Part shown: piece after piece, positions 12,101-22,500 of the stretch
How the letters are laid out: each line of letters begins with the position of its first letter
How positions within the stretch are numbered: position 1 is the first letter of the stretch
From: Deuterostichococcus epilithicus
Taxonomy: Eukaryota > Chlorophyta > Trebouxiophyceae > Prasiolales > Stichococcaceae
Length of the DNA stretch: 64,000 bases
NCBI GenBank assembly: GCA_033439295.1
Contig: JAVTLE010000004.1
Coordinates: 1,178,012 to 1,242,011, forward strand
Direction of reading: 5' to 3'
The notes under the pieces: generated by a model
What the model saw: only the letters and a program-made list of their open reading frames with translations
What the model was told of the DNA's origin: nothing
Database searches by the model: none
Position numbers and translations under genes: made by a program

Positions 12101-13657
12101 TGCACGGTGACCGCAGACTTGAGCGGCGGCAGCGTTGCCAGCGCGGCGGAGATGCTCTGGCACTCCAGCGAGAACACCAGGTAGCAGGCCGTCAAGAAGT
12201 GCAGGAAGTGCAGACCCACGCCCGTGCAGCTCCGCGTGTGCAGCACCTGCAGCGGCATTGTGGACACTCCAGGACGTCAGATCCTTACACAGCTGACCGT
12301 CCCATGGACACAAATATTGATGTTGAACTCTGTTCTCCGCACTTGTAATTTAAGTAGTACGCAGTGTGGTAGGCTGAGACTGCAAGCAGATAGCTGAGGC
12401 GCCCAGGGCCGTCAGAAGCCTCCAAATTTTGGCCAGCATCACGCGCACAGGCCCACCAGCGCCACTGCCACCCGGCAATGCCTGGCCAGCCTTCTATCGG
12501 CCCAACTCACCACGAAGTGGTCCTCGTTGAGCGTGAGCCAGCTGGAGATGGAGGAGCAGACGGTGAAGGCGACATCCAGCGGGCACAGCCCCATGCCCGG
12601 CGGCGACTCCCAATACTTGAAGGGGATCTCGATGACATTGTTGCGGAACAGGGAGTAGGCATCCACGTTCATCCAGGAGGGCCCCAGGTTGAGGACCAGC
12701 GCCTGCTCCGCGTGGTCGGGCCATGCGTCCGTGATGAAGGATGACGCCGCCTGCAGCGACTCCTTGTACCTGTTGGCAAAGGGGCGCAGTGTTCAGCAAG
12801 GGCGAATCGGGGTTGGAGGCCCGGTGGTGAACCCCGTTGTGCCGGGGAGACGGCGGGCGATGTGGTTGGTAGCACATCCATGCCTTGAGGGGTTGTGGCT
12901 TTCGAGTCAAGGCGCCGGCACCTGCAGCGCCTTTTCACGTCTGAATGCACTGAGCATGCCCCAAGCAAAGATTGAATCCCGTGTCCAGTGTCAAGATCCC
13001 CTAGCAGTGTGCCTTAATCCCCACTGTTGTCAACTCTGATGGCATTGTCGCAGAGCCGGTGAGGAAGTGTTCTCGCTGCCGAAGTTAGCCTGAAGGCTCT
13101 CATGTCGGCGAAGTAGGCAGACTCCCAGGTTCTCAGGTTGCCGTGACATGTCTGCCTCCGCAAGCAAAGAGAGGGGGGGGGGGNGTGAGACGACGACGCA
13201 GTGGTTCTTTGCTCGCAGATTGGCATAAGCAAGGAAGAGATGGCACCTTTGGGGCAGCGTCGAGAGGTGCAGCGCCTGCTTCCATGTCTCCTTGTCCTCG
13301 TCTGCGGTCGGACGAGCATCATTCAGTCGGCAAGCCTTGATCAAGCTACCGGTCGTGGCTGAGATGCGGCGCACATCATGCGGCATCGCCCGCGGGACAG
13401 CGGTGCTCAGAGACTGCACCATAGACGAAGGCGAGTATGCGGTCGTGGAGCTGCAGCACCGAGCTGCTGGTGTCACGCCGCTGCGAGCCGTGGAACGGCT
13501 GGTCCCCAGCCCTGGTAGGTGTACCAGGGCGCGACCCCCTGGCTGAGCTCGTAGGGGTGCCACCACCCCGGTCATCGCCAGCGGCACCATCATCACGCTG
13601 CCGCTGGCCGGAGCCTCCATGTCCTGGTCCGCCAGGAGAACTGAGCCAGCGCCACAT
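3200..13657 (-). CDS. Class II-like formin: PTEN-like + C2-like + FH1 + FH2
   Basis: Actin nucleator/elongator. Minus-strand exons run from ATG 13657 to TGA 3202-3200. The N-terminal exon has LQLHDRILAFVYG. Exons at 12765-12517 and 12253-12110 resemble the PTEN-like phosphatase domain of plant class II formins (NVIEIPFKYWE, SSWLTLNEDHFV, VLHTRSCTG, ACYLVFS). The loop reads HTRSCTG, not HCxxGxxR, so it is probably catalytically dead. A C2-like part follows (VSVVGDVTIAVWL, RPSFAYAFHTG, ALFFMDVTFDDDED; 11429-10908). Then come a Q/S/P-rich linker, an FH1 proline tract near 7690-7400 and FH2: lasso KLRSLFWSKSP (~7360), RANNISIMLTQF (6876-6710), PEQFLLTMSTVPRL (~6340) and GNTLNYGTPRG (~5920). The FH2 post ends with the exon at 3385-3200. 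FH1 and the lasso lie in different frames, implying a short intron or a sequence error in the GC-rich stretch. A large proline tract interrupts the FH2 C-terminal part. Exon edges are approximate. Confidence 0.85.
3950..4480 (-). repeat. Proline-rich repeat tract inside the FH2 C-terminal region
   Basis: On the minus strand about 175 codons are runs of 5-10 prolines spaced by GAGA, PRPA and similar linkers. The plus strand is correspondingly G-rich (GGC/GGA repeats). An N at 4431 shows the assembly struggled here. The tract lies between KALESGLVAAEAEQEAA, which looks like the FH2 coiled-coil, and FATMLGNFLARAEHERELLK, which looks like the FH2 post. Confidence 0.85.
9480..9545. repeat. Short tandem repeat with GCATGCTTG core
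   Basis: Three to four imperfect copies of a unit of about 17 bp with core GCATGCTTG lie in an intron of the formin gene. No function is apparent. Confidence 0.6.
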
Positions 13658-14261
13658 GAAGTGCTACTGGCACGTGTCAGCACTGGCCATCTGCGTCTTG
13701 TCTTGCATGGCCCTGCTGACGTGCGCAGCTTTGCATGCGAGCAGCTTTGGCGGCAGAACAGCGCTTAGTTCATAATGAACCCACGAGTTTGCAACAGCGT
13801 GCCGTACGTGCTGTTTTGTTCAGCCATCCCCGTGTTCGAACTCGTCTCAAATCAATTGAGGTGCGTCCGGCTGCTCGGCAAGTTCATACAGCCGCTTGTG
13901 CTGTGGAGTTGAACAGTGCTGTGTCATCACATTAATGCACTCTGCTGCACCCGCAAGCTCTTGGCAACCGTTGTGCGTTCTTGTAGTAATGTGACGAACT
14001 TTATGCAGAGTTGCGTGTACGAGTACTGCAGTACTTTGAAAATTCTGGTCGGGGGCAAGGTGGTTGCGTTCAGCTGCACCGGGGGAGCACTCACGGTCTC
14101 AAGCTCTCAACAACTCACATTGGCAGTTGCTGCGTGTCATGTGCTTGAAGTAGTTCTCCGGGGGGTTCTCCGGTCGTGGCGTCAGTGGCTCAGTGCCCTG
14201 TGCTCGCCCTTCTACCACACTCCGACACTCGGGAAGGCTCATCCCCAGTGCCGGCATCCGA
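13658..14261. promoter_or_regulatory. Divergent promoter region, formin / G-patch gene
   Basis: About 600 bp separates the formin start codon (minus) from the G-patch start codon (plus), so both promoters and 5' UTRs must lie here. I see no recognisable core motif; the assignment is positional. Confidence 0.4.
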
Positions 14262-14994
14262 ATGGCGGTCCCTGTCCTGTCAGGCTTCAAGCGTCAGGAT
14301 ACAGAGGCACCCACGGGACACCTGGCGGCAGGAGCCTTCTATCGAGAGCTTCTCAGTGCCGGACTTCCGCCCGGCGCGGCAGGCACGGCCGCAGCCCCGC
14401 GTGCGGCGGAAGCCGCCCAGCAATATCATGCGCCGGGCGCCATGACGATCGCACAGTCCGCTGGCAGCACGCAGGCGGCGCCGTTGCAGCGGCCAACGCA
14501 CGCAGCTGCGACCATTGGCAGCGTGCACGAAACAGCTGAGCCAGACATGCCAGTGGCTCCGCCGGACGCGGCGGCAGCTTCGACAGCAGGCTTGGGCAGC
14601 GATGCTCAACTCCAGGTCTTTCCCCCTGTAAGCAGAGCCGAGGCGAGCAGCAGAGCGGCTGAAGATGCAGGAACCACGGTGTTTGTCGGCCCGGCGCTTG
14701 ATTACGGGATCCCAGCTTCCAACCGCGGCTTCAAGGTGAGGACGCAACAGTGTGCTTGCCGAGATGAGCAGGAATGAGCTTTGATGCCTTGCTTTCTCGA
14801 CCGGACAAACATGGAGCCGTCGACTCCGCCATCAACGCCATTTCTGTGTTGCGGCTGCAGATGCTGCAGAAACAAGGCTGGCAGGTCGGCGCCGGCCTGG
14901 GCGTGGAGAGTCAGGGGCGGCGCTTGCCGCTGGAGCAGTCGCAGCAGAAGGGCAGGCGGGGGCTTGGTGCAGAAGCCGCCGCTGCAAGCGTCTC

Positions 14995-15033
<39 letters not shown>

Positions 15034-15440
15034 GCAGCAGCGGCAGCAGCAGTCGAATGGGCAGCCGCAGGCGAAGGCCACACAGGTACACATGCAAGTT
15101 TTCTGCTGCACCTTGGCATAACCGGGCCTGCGCAAGATCGCCTGGACATGCCAGCATGCGTTGGGCAGCTGAGCACAGCTCGCTCTCATGACAATTGCGT
15201 GGGTTGCTGCAGGTGAAGGCGGGGCGCATCCCGCTGCCGGAGGACGGGGAGTCGTTTGACGCCAAGGTCAAGCGGCACCGGCAGGTGCTGCAGACAGAAG
15301 CCGATGAGGCCGCAGGCAAGGCGATTCAGAGGTACATGTACATGGCCTTCAACGATACCACCGGCGAGGTCACGGGCGACACCAACCCGCTGCTTAGGCG
15401 CAACAGGAGCAGGCTGCGAGCGACGAACCCTCTGTTGTAG
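14262..15440 (+). CDS. G-patch domain protein with polyglutamine tract
   Basis: Three exons, 14262-14735, 14861-15085 and 15213-15440, join in frame to give 308 residues and a TAG stop. The G-patch spans the first junction: GFK then MLQKQGWQVGAGLG, followed by GRRLPLE and GRRGLG, matching the conserved glycine spacing of the domain. G-patch proteins usually bind RNA or activate DEAH-box helicases in splicing or ribosome assembly; which role applies here is unknown. After the G-patch comes a glutamine-rich run encoded by CAG repeats (about 14998-15052). The basic C-terminus contains KRHRQVLQTEADEA and ends RATNPLL. The start at 14262 (MAVPVLSGFK) was preferred over an in-frame ATG at 14193, because it gives the more protein-like N-terminus. 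The N-terminal half is Ala/Pro-rich and probably disordered. Confidence 0.85.
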
Positions 15441-16127
15441 CTCGAAGTGCTGCCTTGTACAGTAGCTTGTATATTCTTACACCGTACTGGTCTCAATCTT
15501 CTGTGCACCACCAACCTGCTCACCCGTCTCGTGGTTTTGTGGAGGGCGCAATACCTGCGCGCACAGCGCGCCAGAATGTTTTGCTAAAAAGAATTGGTGG
15601 GCGTATGCTTCTAAGCTGCTCGTCGGCTAGGCCAAGTTTGTTTGGACTGGCAAACAGTTGAGGCCACTACAGTAGCAGGGGAATTGAGGCCATTACAATA
15701 GTCGACAGGGCATCGAATGTGCTGACAGCCATCAAGCGTTCGTTGACAGGCTGAGCAACTGGAGCCCATTCTGACAACGAATTGACGAAAGTGCAAGCTG
15801 TGTCAACATCTGCCTGAGCTGAGCAGTCAGGCTCAGATTGCCTGGCAACCTGGTGACAGTCGCTGCTGGGTGCGGCAAAGGATCCGTAGTCTTGCGGATG
15901 TACTTGCCTCCCTAAATTCCCTGCCAGAGTCTTGCTGCATGCGTTGTCAATCAACAAGATCGAGATAATTGCACTGCGGGCAAGCCAATCCGAGATTGAA
16001 CACCCGATAGAATCTGATGGGCAGCAGCAAACACACCGATGCCAGCACATTAACACATTGCCACCCCATAGACTGTTGCCATGGCCAATATTGTTGCTGC
16101 ATCACGGAGCACCAGTTGCACCGTCTG
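15441..16127. other. Convergent intergenic region
   Basis: This lies between the G-patch stop and the last exon of a minus-strand gene. A short direct repeat (AGGCCACTACAGTAGCAGGGG and a near copy) occurs at about 15661-15703. Otherwise I see no gene. Confidence 0.5.
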
Positions 16128-16600
16128 TCAGGACTGCCATTCCTCGCCGCTTGACCTTGCGCGCCTCATCGGACATTGTGGCTGCGGGCAGCGCTCTGGG
16201 TCATTCACGCCGCCGCAGTCCTCACACAGGCCGAGCTCCCGGCGCTGAGCGCGCGCCACGAACACGTCCACTTGCAGCGCCAGGTAGATGGTGACCAGCA
16301 GGAAGAACTGTGGTTGCCAAGGTGAAACTTACTTCAGTCACACATGTTCTGGCGTGCCAGTCAGCTGGTATATGCAGCTTGCGGAATGAGGCTCAGACAT
16401 GGTGCGCAGACATGGCGGGCAGTAAGCCTGTTTGGTAGTCGTCAAGAGAAGCAGCAGTGCCTGACCCCGAAGCCGAGTCCAGCTATCTGATCTAGCGTCC
16501 ACTCTGGCGCCGCCTCTCCCGCTGCGACCTGCGCAGCCGCCAGTCGCAGCGTCAAGTCAAGCTCAGTAGGCACACGCTTCAAGTGCGCTGCCACTCGCCG
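16128..16600 (-). CDS. 3' exons of an unidentified membrane protein
   Basis: The last exon (16307-16128) follows a good acceptor and codes for exactly 59 residues and a TGA. It starts with a hydrophobic segment (FFLLVTIYLALQVDVFVA), continues with the basic stretch RAQRREL, then a cysteine-rich tail with CEDCGG and a later C-x4-C pair, possibly a small metal site. A preceding exon on the same strand at about 16595-16485 gives KRVPTELDLTLRLAAAQVAAG and PEWTLDQIAGLGFG. Further 5' exons probably lie up to about 17260, but I could not place them. I do not recognise the family. Confidence 0.45.
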
Positions 16601-17328
16601 TATGCAGCCTCACCCTCACAGGTCGCCTGGGGTGCATGCTGCTATGCCGCCACAGGCAGGCATGCCGCACCCTGCATCGGAGAGCACCCAGAACGTAATG
16701 TTACCGCGCCATCAGCTGCGTAGGATGTCGACATGGGTCGTTGACGGCGACCACACCTTGCAAGGCTGCTTCGTTGAGAGGATGCAGAGCAGCACGGCTG
16801 CGACGGCGGTGCACTGCGGTATGGGCCGCAGTGCGTCTCGTGCAGGCTGACAGCATGGGCGGGCCGCGAAGCTGTGCTCGGCTGCCAGTGGCTACTAGAG
16901 GCTGTGCACGCCGAGGGGGGTGCTGGCATGCTGATGATGCTCAACCTCCTCGAGGAAAATTTCAGGGTGACCACCACTGCAGAGCCGCAAGCGCTGGGGC
17001 GCTGGGCTGCGCTGAAAATCGTATGTATAGGCTGACCACAGCTGGCGCACAGACAGGAATATGGCGGAATGGCGCACCGAGAAAAGTTTATTGACATTTG
17101 CTGCCGGTACAACCCGTACTTGGTAAAGGTCTTGCACTCAGTCGCATCATTTTGGGACGAGGTTTTTGCATATCGACATATTTCTACAGTGCACACTGCC
17201 GCCTGCTCTGGCACGACCTTGCTGCTCACCACCTCCACGACGGATTGCTCGGCTGACATTGCTGGCTTCGACAGCCGGATCGAAGGCGATTCAGTCTGGC
17301 TTCACAAGTTTGCATTGATGTTAACGAT
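16601..17328. other. Unresolved stretch between opposing genes
   Basis: This probably holds 5' exons of the minus-strand membrane protein and the promoter of the plus-strand glycosyltransferase. Candidate minus segments include a short hydrophobic piece (CTAVAAVLLCILST, near 16810) and a possible start at 17259 (MSAEQSVVEVVSSK). None is secure. Confidence 0.3.
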
Positions 17329-19203
17329 ATGGCCGTGTCGCTGACGAGGAGGAAGAGCCGTGCTGCATGCTGCTCTGTGCTGGTTCTGCTCCTGGTTGGC
17401 ACTGTCTTTTTCGGGGGTGCGTTCTTGCCTCAAGTTCTCCAGCAGAGCGAAACAATATAATTTGTATACTCTTACGATGCACTGTAACGTCCCTGCATGG
17501 TATCAAGTCCATGGCCCTACCGCAGAGCACTGACGAGAGGAGGCAGCGCACGGCCCGCTCAGGGATACCTGCAGCCGTCACCGACAGGTCCACGGATGCA
17601 GCAAGGCTGCAAGGACTCAAGCCTGACGATGTCACAGCATCGGGTGAGCCTGCCATCATATCAGCCACTGTGATTTCTGCTTGCTTGCTGATTGCCGCAA
17701 ATCCACCAACAAGCATCTACGCCCATAGCTGCGCCCACACATGCGCCCACAGCTGCGCCCACACTTGATGCGTCGTGCAGCATGGCCCAAGTCGAGGCAG
17801 GAGTGGCATGAATCCGTGGCTGGATCCGTGGCATCCGCGAGAGAGCTGTTGGCGGACATCAACACACACAATCGGGTTCTTGTGCCGATGCTGACCTTTC
17901 GCTTCTATTGATTCAGAGTGCGCGAAAAAGAAGTAATGTCGGCATCAAGAGCACGCAGAGCAATCATCGCGTCGTCTGCCGCTTCGTACACCAACATTCT
18001 ACGGCGCCTGAAGTACAGCACGGCAAAGGCTGCCCGATCAGCATTGTGATCCTCTGTGGGTTCTGCTGCAGGGACGACCAGATATGCTGCTTCATATCCA
18101 ACATGCAGGAACGCGTGTTCCCAACCACGCCGGTCGACGTGTTCGTATTTTCGATAGACAACGCTGCCAAGGCTTTCGTCGGCAAGCGGTGTCCCCAGTA
18201 TCTGCTCACCAACGTGTACTTCCTGCCGCTGAGAGAGCACTGGGTCATCCCCAACATTGCGGGCCCGAGCAGCACGTGTTCCCTGGAGGAAGACTTCAGC
18301 GCGGACTACCGGCGGATGGGACACTTCCGTCTCATGTTCCAGCCCGCATTTGCGGACGCACTCGGGTACCCAGCCGTGTGGCAGGTGCGCATGACTTGAG
18401 AGCTCAAGTGAAGCCGCACCAGAACACTTGCCACACACTGACCTGTTGCATGTGTCACAGTTCACCTTGTCACAGTGCGCCCTGCCTGCAGAACGTGCTG
18501 ACACTGCCGCACACATTTGCAGCTGGATGACGACTCCCATTTCAATGCGACGGTGAACTACGACATCCTCAGGCGCATGCGCTAGAAGAAGCTCTGGATG
18601 GCAGCGGCGGAGGTGACCGGCGATCCGCCAGAGGTGAGACTCCGGCCTGCGTGATGGAGGTGGCTGTACTGGGAAGTACACATATTTCACACAGGGCTGC
18701 ATTCTAGCGTCGTCGTCATCAGGCACAATCAGACAGCCACAACCACTGTCCCGAGCAACAAGGGCGATGTGTTCGTGTCCCAGGTGCTCTGGGGCTTGCC
18801 GGAGCTGACCCGGTTCTTCCTCGTCTCCGAAGCCATCGAGCCGGAGACGCTGTTTGAGCATTGCAGCCCGCAGTCGCTCGAGGGCCTGTTCATCACACGC
18901 GTCATTGATCCCCTCAAGGGGGTGCCTGAGGAGGAGGGGCTCGAAGAGGAGGAGGACCGACCCGGCTACGACCTCACGGTCATCTGGGGGAACTGCATCG
19001 TGATTGACATGAGCTTTTTTTTCAGACAGGACGTTCAAAAGTATTTGCAACTGGTGCTGGTGGGCACCGGCGGCGATGTGCGTTTCCGATGGGCGGAGCA
19101 AGGCATCTTAGCTTTTGTGTGGCAGATCTTCGTGCCCAAGGACCGTTTCGAGGAACTGCCGCTGCGTTACGAGCACCCACATGAAGGATCGGATTGTTAT
19201 TAA
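17329..19203 (+). CDS. GT15-like Golgi glycosyltransferase with one in-frame TAG
   Basis: Exon 1 at 17329 encodes a type II signal anchor (RRKSRAACC, then SVLVLLLVGTVFFGGAFL). A stem-like exon follows at 17526-17643. The catalytic part occupies about 18020-18386, 18523-18633 and about 18700-19203. It reads RVFPTTPVDVFVFSI, YRRMGHFRLMF, then AVWQLDDDSHFNATVNYDI and finally IFVPKDRFEELPLRYEH. This order matches the KRE2/MNT1 (GT15) family of alpha-1,2-mannosyltransferases, where YRHMCRF, a W-x-E/D-D segment and a C-terminal GYRH occur. The acceptor is unknown. In the 18523-18633 exon the frame runs RRMR, stop (TAG), KKLWM, so the gene is a recent pseudogene, carries a sequencing error, or is spliced differently. 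The final stop is TAA at 19201-19203. The exon joining 17643 to 18020 was not settled. Confidence 0.65.
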
Positions 19204-19558
19204 GAACGAGTCCTACCTGATGGTGAAGGTATCAGCTTGTTGGTACCTGCGGCAATGCGCTGCTCCTGTGGCAGATTCACTCATATCAAATGACAAGCAG
19301 GTCGGAGCATGGCTTGAAGTGTCTCTACAGATACTCACATGGCCGCAATGCTCGTTCCCCGAGACAGCAAAGCACTCAAAAGAACCTTCGATGCAATCTG
19401 ACATTGTCCGCCATGCGAACAGTAGGCGAAATGACCGCCATGCGAACAGTGGGCGGCAAGGGGAGATAATCGGGCACCACTGAGGAGGCCCTGCTCACCG
19501 GCACGGGGCAGTTGACAATTGCGCAGCAGGTTGCCGCTGGGCGGCTAGAAGGCTTTAA
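19204..19558. other. Intergenic region with a small tandem repeat
   Basis: This lies between the glycosyltransferase stop and the methionyl-tRNA synthetase start and must hold the latter's promoter. A unit with core CGCCATGCGAACAGT occurs twice at about 19408-19453. Nothing else is recognised. Confidence 0.5.
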
Positions 19559-22500
19559 ATGAATGCTCAGGAGAATCAGCAGTGGGAGCACGCCCCGAAG
19601 CAGCCTCCCAGGCGGCCGGAACCAGGTGCTTCCATCTCATGCTGCACTAGCACTCGGCCATGCCATTTCGTAATGACGGCGTTTGAACGGGACAGTGAGC
19701 AGCGAAATCATGTCGCGCAGGGGAACGGAACATTCTCATCACCAGCGCTCTGCCGTACGTTAACAATGTGCCACACCTGGGCAACATCATCGGCTGCGTG
19801 CTCAGCGCGGACTGCTATGCGCGATACTGCCGCTCGCGCGGCTACAATACCATCTACATCTGCGGCACGGACGAGTACGGCACCGCCACGGAGACAAAGG
19901 CGAGCAATTGGGATTGACGTTTACATTTAATGCGCGTTTTACGGCGGCGGCGGCCGCCGGCGTCTGACAAATGGCGGGCAGCTCAGACGCTGCTGCCGTC
20001 CTGCCGCAGGCGCTGGAGGAGAAACTGAGCTGCCAGGAGATCTGCGACAAGTACCACGCCATCCACGCAGACATCTACAAGTGGTTCACCATCAGCTTCG
20101 ACAAGTTTGGCCGCACGCCGACGACGCAGCAGACGGACATCTCGCAGGCCATCTTCCGGACGCTGCAGGAGGCCGGGCTGCTGGAGGAGCGCGAAACGGA
20201 ACAGCTGTACAGCCTGGGGCTGGAAAAGTTCCTCGCGGACCGCTATGTTGTGGGCACCTGCCCCAAGTGCGGCTACGAGGTAAGCAGGAGGTTGATTACC
20301 GCGCAACGCTCATGCATCATACTAAACCATGGAGATGCACAGAGGCGCGCAAATGGAGGCGCACAGTGCCGCTTCGCCAGACAGCAGCTGCAAGTGGGGC
20401 GGCAGCGGGGGAGGCGCGTTGAGGGCGTATCCGGGAGGGTACTGTGCAGCGGTTGCAGCCTGATTCTTGTGTCTGCTTGGCGATGCATGTGGTTTGGCCA
20501 GAGGCGAGCTTTGATTTGTTGCGGCCATCGCACTGCATAGACAGCTAAACATCGACTCAATTACTGTTGCGGCGACAGCGGAGTCGGCGTCTGCCATGCT
20601 ACCCTTGCCAGTGCGCCGGATCGACGGGCAGCCCTATGAAGCAGCTGCACCTGGCGGCAGTATGCAAAGCCCCATAAATCATTGCTGCCCGCAGGATGCG
20701 AGAGGGGACCAGTGCGACAACTGCACCAACATGCTCAACCCCACAGAGCTGATCAGCCCACGCTGCAAGATCACCGGCACAACGCCCGAGCTGCGGAAGT
20801 GCGCTGCTTTCCCTGCATGAGCATGTATCCGGATGCACTCAGGTGTCATGTCGTGTCATGTTATGTTGTGCTGGCTTGTGTACCATACGGCCTACAAATT
20901 GGCGACAGGCACAGTGCAGTATACCTGCCATCACCTCAGGATCTGACCGCCGGGACAAAGCGCTGCATGGACTCCTGGCTCACAGGCCGTAGACTCTCTG
21001 GCTGACCCTTTGGCTGTGGCATACAGGACGAAGCACTTCTTCCTGGACCTGCCGGAGCTGACACCACAGCTGCAGGACTATATTACACGCGCCTCCGAGC
21101 AGGGCGGCTGGAGCTCCAACTGCCTGCAGGCGCGCAGCACAGGGGCTGTAGGATGTGGCGGCCCATCTGAGGGCGCACAGCGCATTGCCCAGCTGCCACA
21201 GCACGGCGCTGCATGCGGCTTTGGCATCGCAGACTGCCGTAGTGGTCCACACGGCAGTATGTGCACACTCGCGCTCCAGCAGACTGCAAAAGTGTGTCGT
21301 CAGGGACCGGCGGGCTGCCAGCAGATGTGGTTGAATGCCTCGCTCGCATGCCTCCTGTCGAGCATGAGACCCGACTTCAAGGCAGAATGCCGTCCCGACG
21401 TCCCTGTGTAATGCCGCCGCAGGTGACCAAGGCGTGGATGCGGGACGGCCTGAAGCAGCGGTGCATCACGCGCGACCTGAAGTGGGGCGTCCCCGTCCCG
21501 GTGGCCGGCTACGAGGGCAAGGTCTTCTATGTGTGGTTTGATGCGCCCATTGGGTACATCAGCATCACTGCCAACTACACCGACGACTGGCAGGCTTGGT
21601 GGCAGAACCCGGACGTGAGTCAGGCGCCCTGCAACCAATCATCACCTCCCCATGAAACCCTTGCTGACTGCCATGTATCTGCAACCTCGTGGCTCGTTCA
21701 GCAGGTGGACTGCTGCCAATCGTGAAAATGAGAGCGGGGCCTATATGGCTCAGCCACGGCGCATGTGAAATGTCAGCCGTCTCTGGTGCCAATTTTGACT
21801 TCGTTCTGCAGCCATGAAGCATGGCATCCGTTGCTTACCGCAGGACGTGGAGCTGGTGCAGTTCATGGGAAAGGACAATGTGCCGTTCCACACTGTCATC
21901 TTCCCGGCCACCATGCTCGGCACGCGGCAGAAGTGGACGCTGATGCGCAACATCAGCGTCACAGAGTACCTCAACTATGAGGGCGCCCAGTTCTCCAAGT
22001 CCCGCGGCACAGGTGCAGCCTGATCTCATGATGTCGTGAGGCAGAGGTGACGCAGGAGTCGCCTTGCCAGGTTCTAATGGTTTCAAGGCAGTCATTGCGC
22101 TCTATGCGGGAGGCAGACGCGCTCAGGCATTGACACTGCAGTGCTAATTGTTCTGGCAGCATGCGCTGGTAGGAGCTGCTGCCAGCATGTCTTGCCCTGG
22201 CAGTTGCTCGCTTGCAGATGATGTTCTTGCCTGCTTGAGGCGCTATGCTCCTGCAAGCAGGCGTGTTTGGCAGCGACGCAAAGGAGACAGGCATCCCGGT
22301 CGACGTGTGGCGTTACTACCTGCTGTCCAACCGGCCGGAGCAGTCAGACACAGACTTCAAGTGGACAGATCTCCAGGTATGCGCCTTGCCTGCCAACGGT
22401 CACGGGGGCAATACTGTCTGCCACTTCACCGCCTGCATTGCTGTTGAGTTACCTTCAGATGGACAGAGCACCTGCAACTGTGTGCATTCCCGGCTGCAGG

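Noticed and set aside
18523-18633. TAG reassigned to glutamine, as in some green algae
   Set aside because: The G-patch, VTE6-like and LINE ORF1 frames end with TAG at expected places, so TAG works as a stop here.
17905-19101. 398-codon open frame on the minus strand
   Set aside because: It is antisense to the GT15-like gene, whose motifs and splice sites are on the plus strand. The minus frame shows no family motif and crosses introns.
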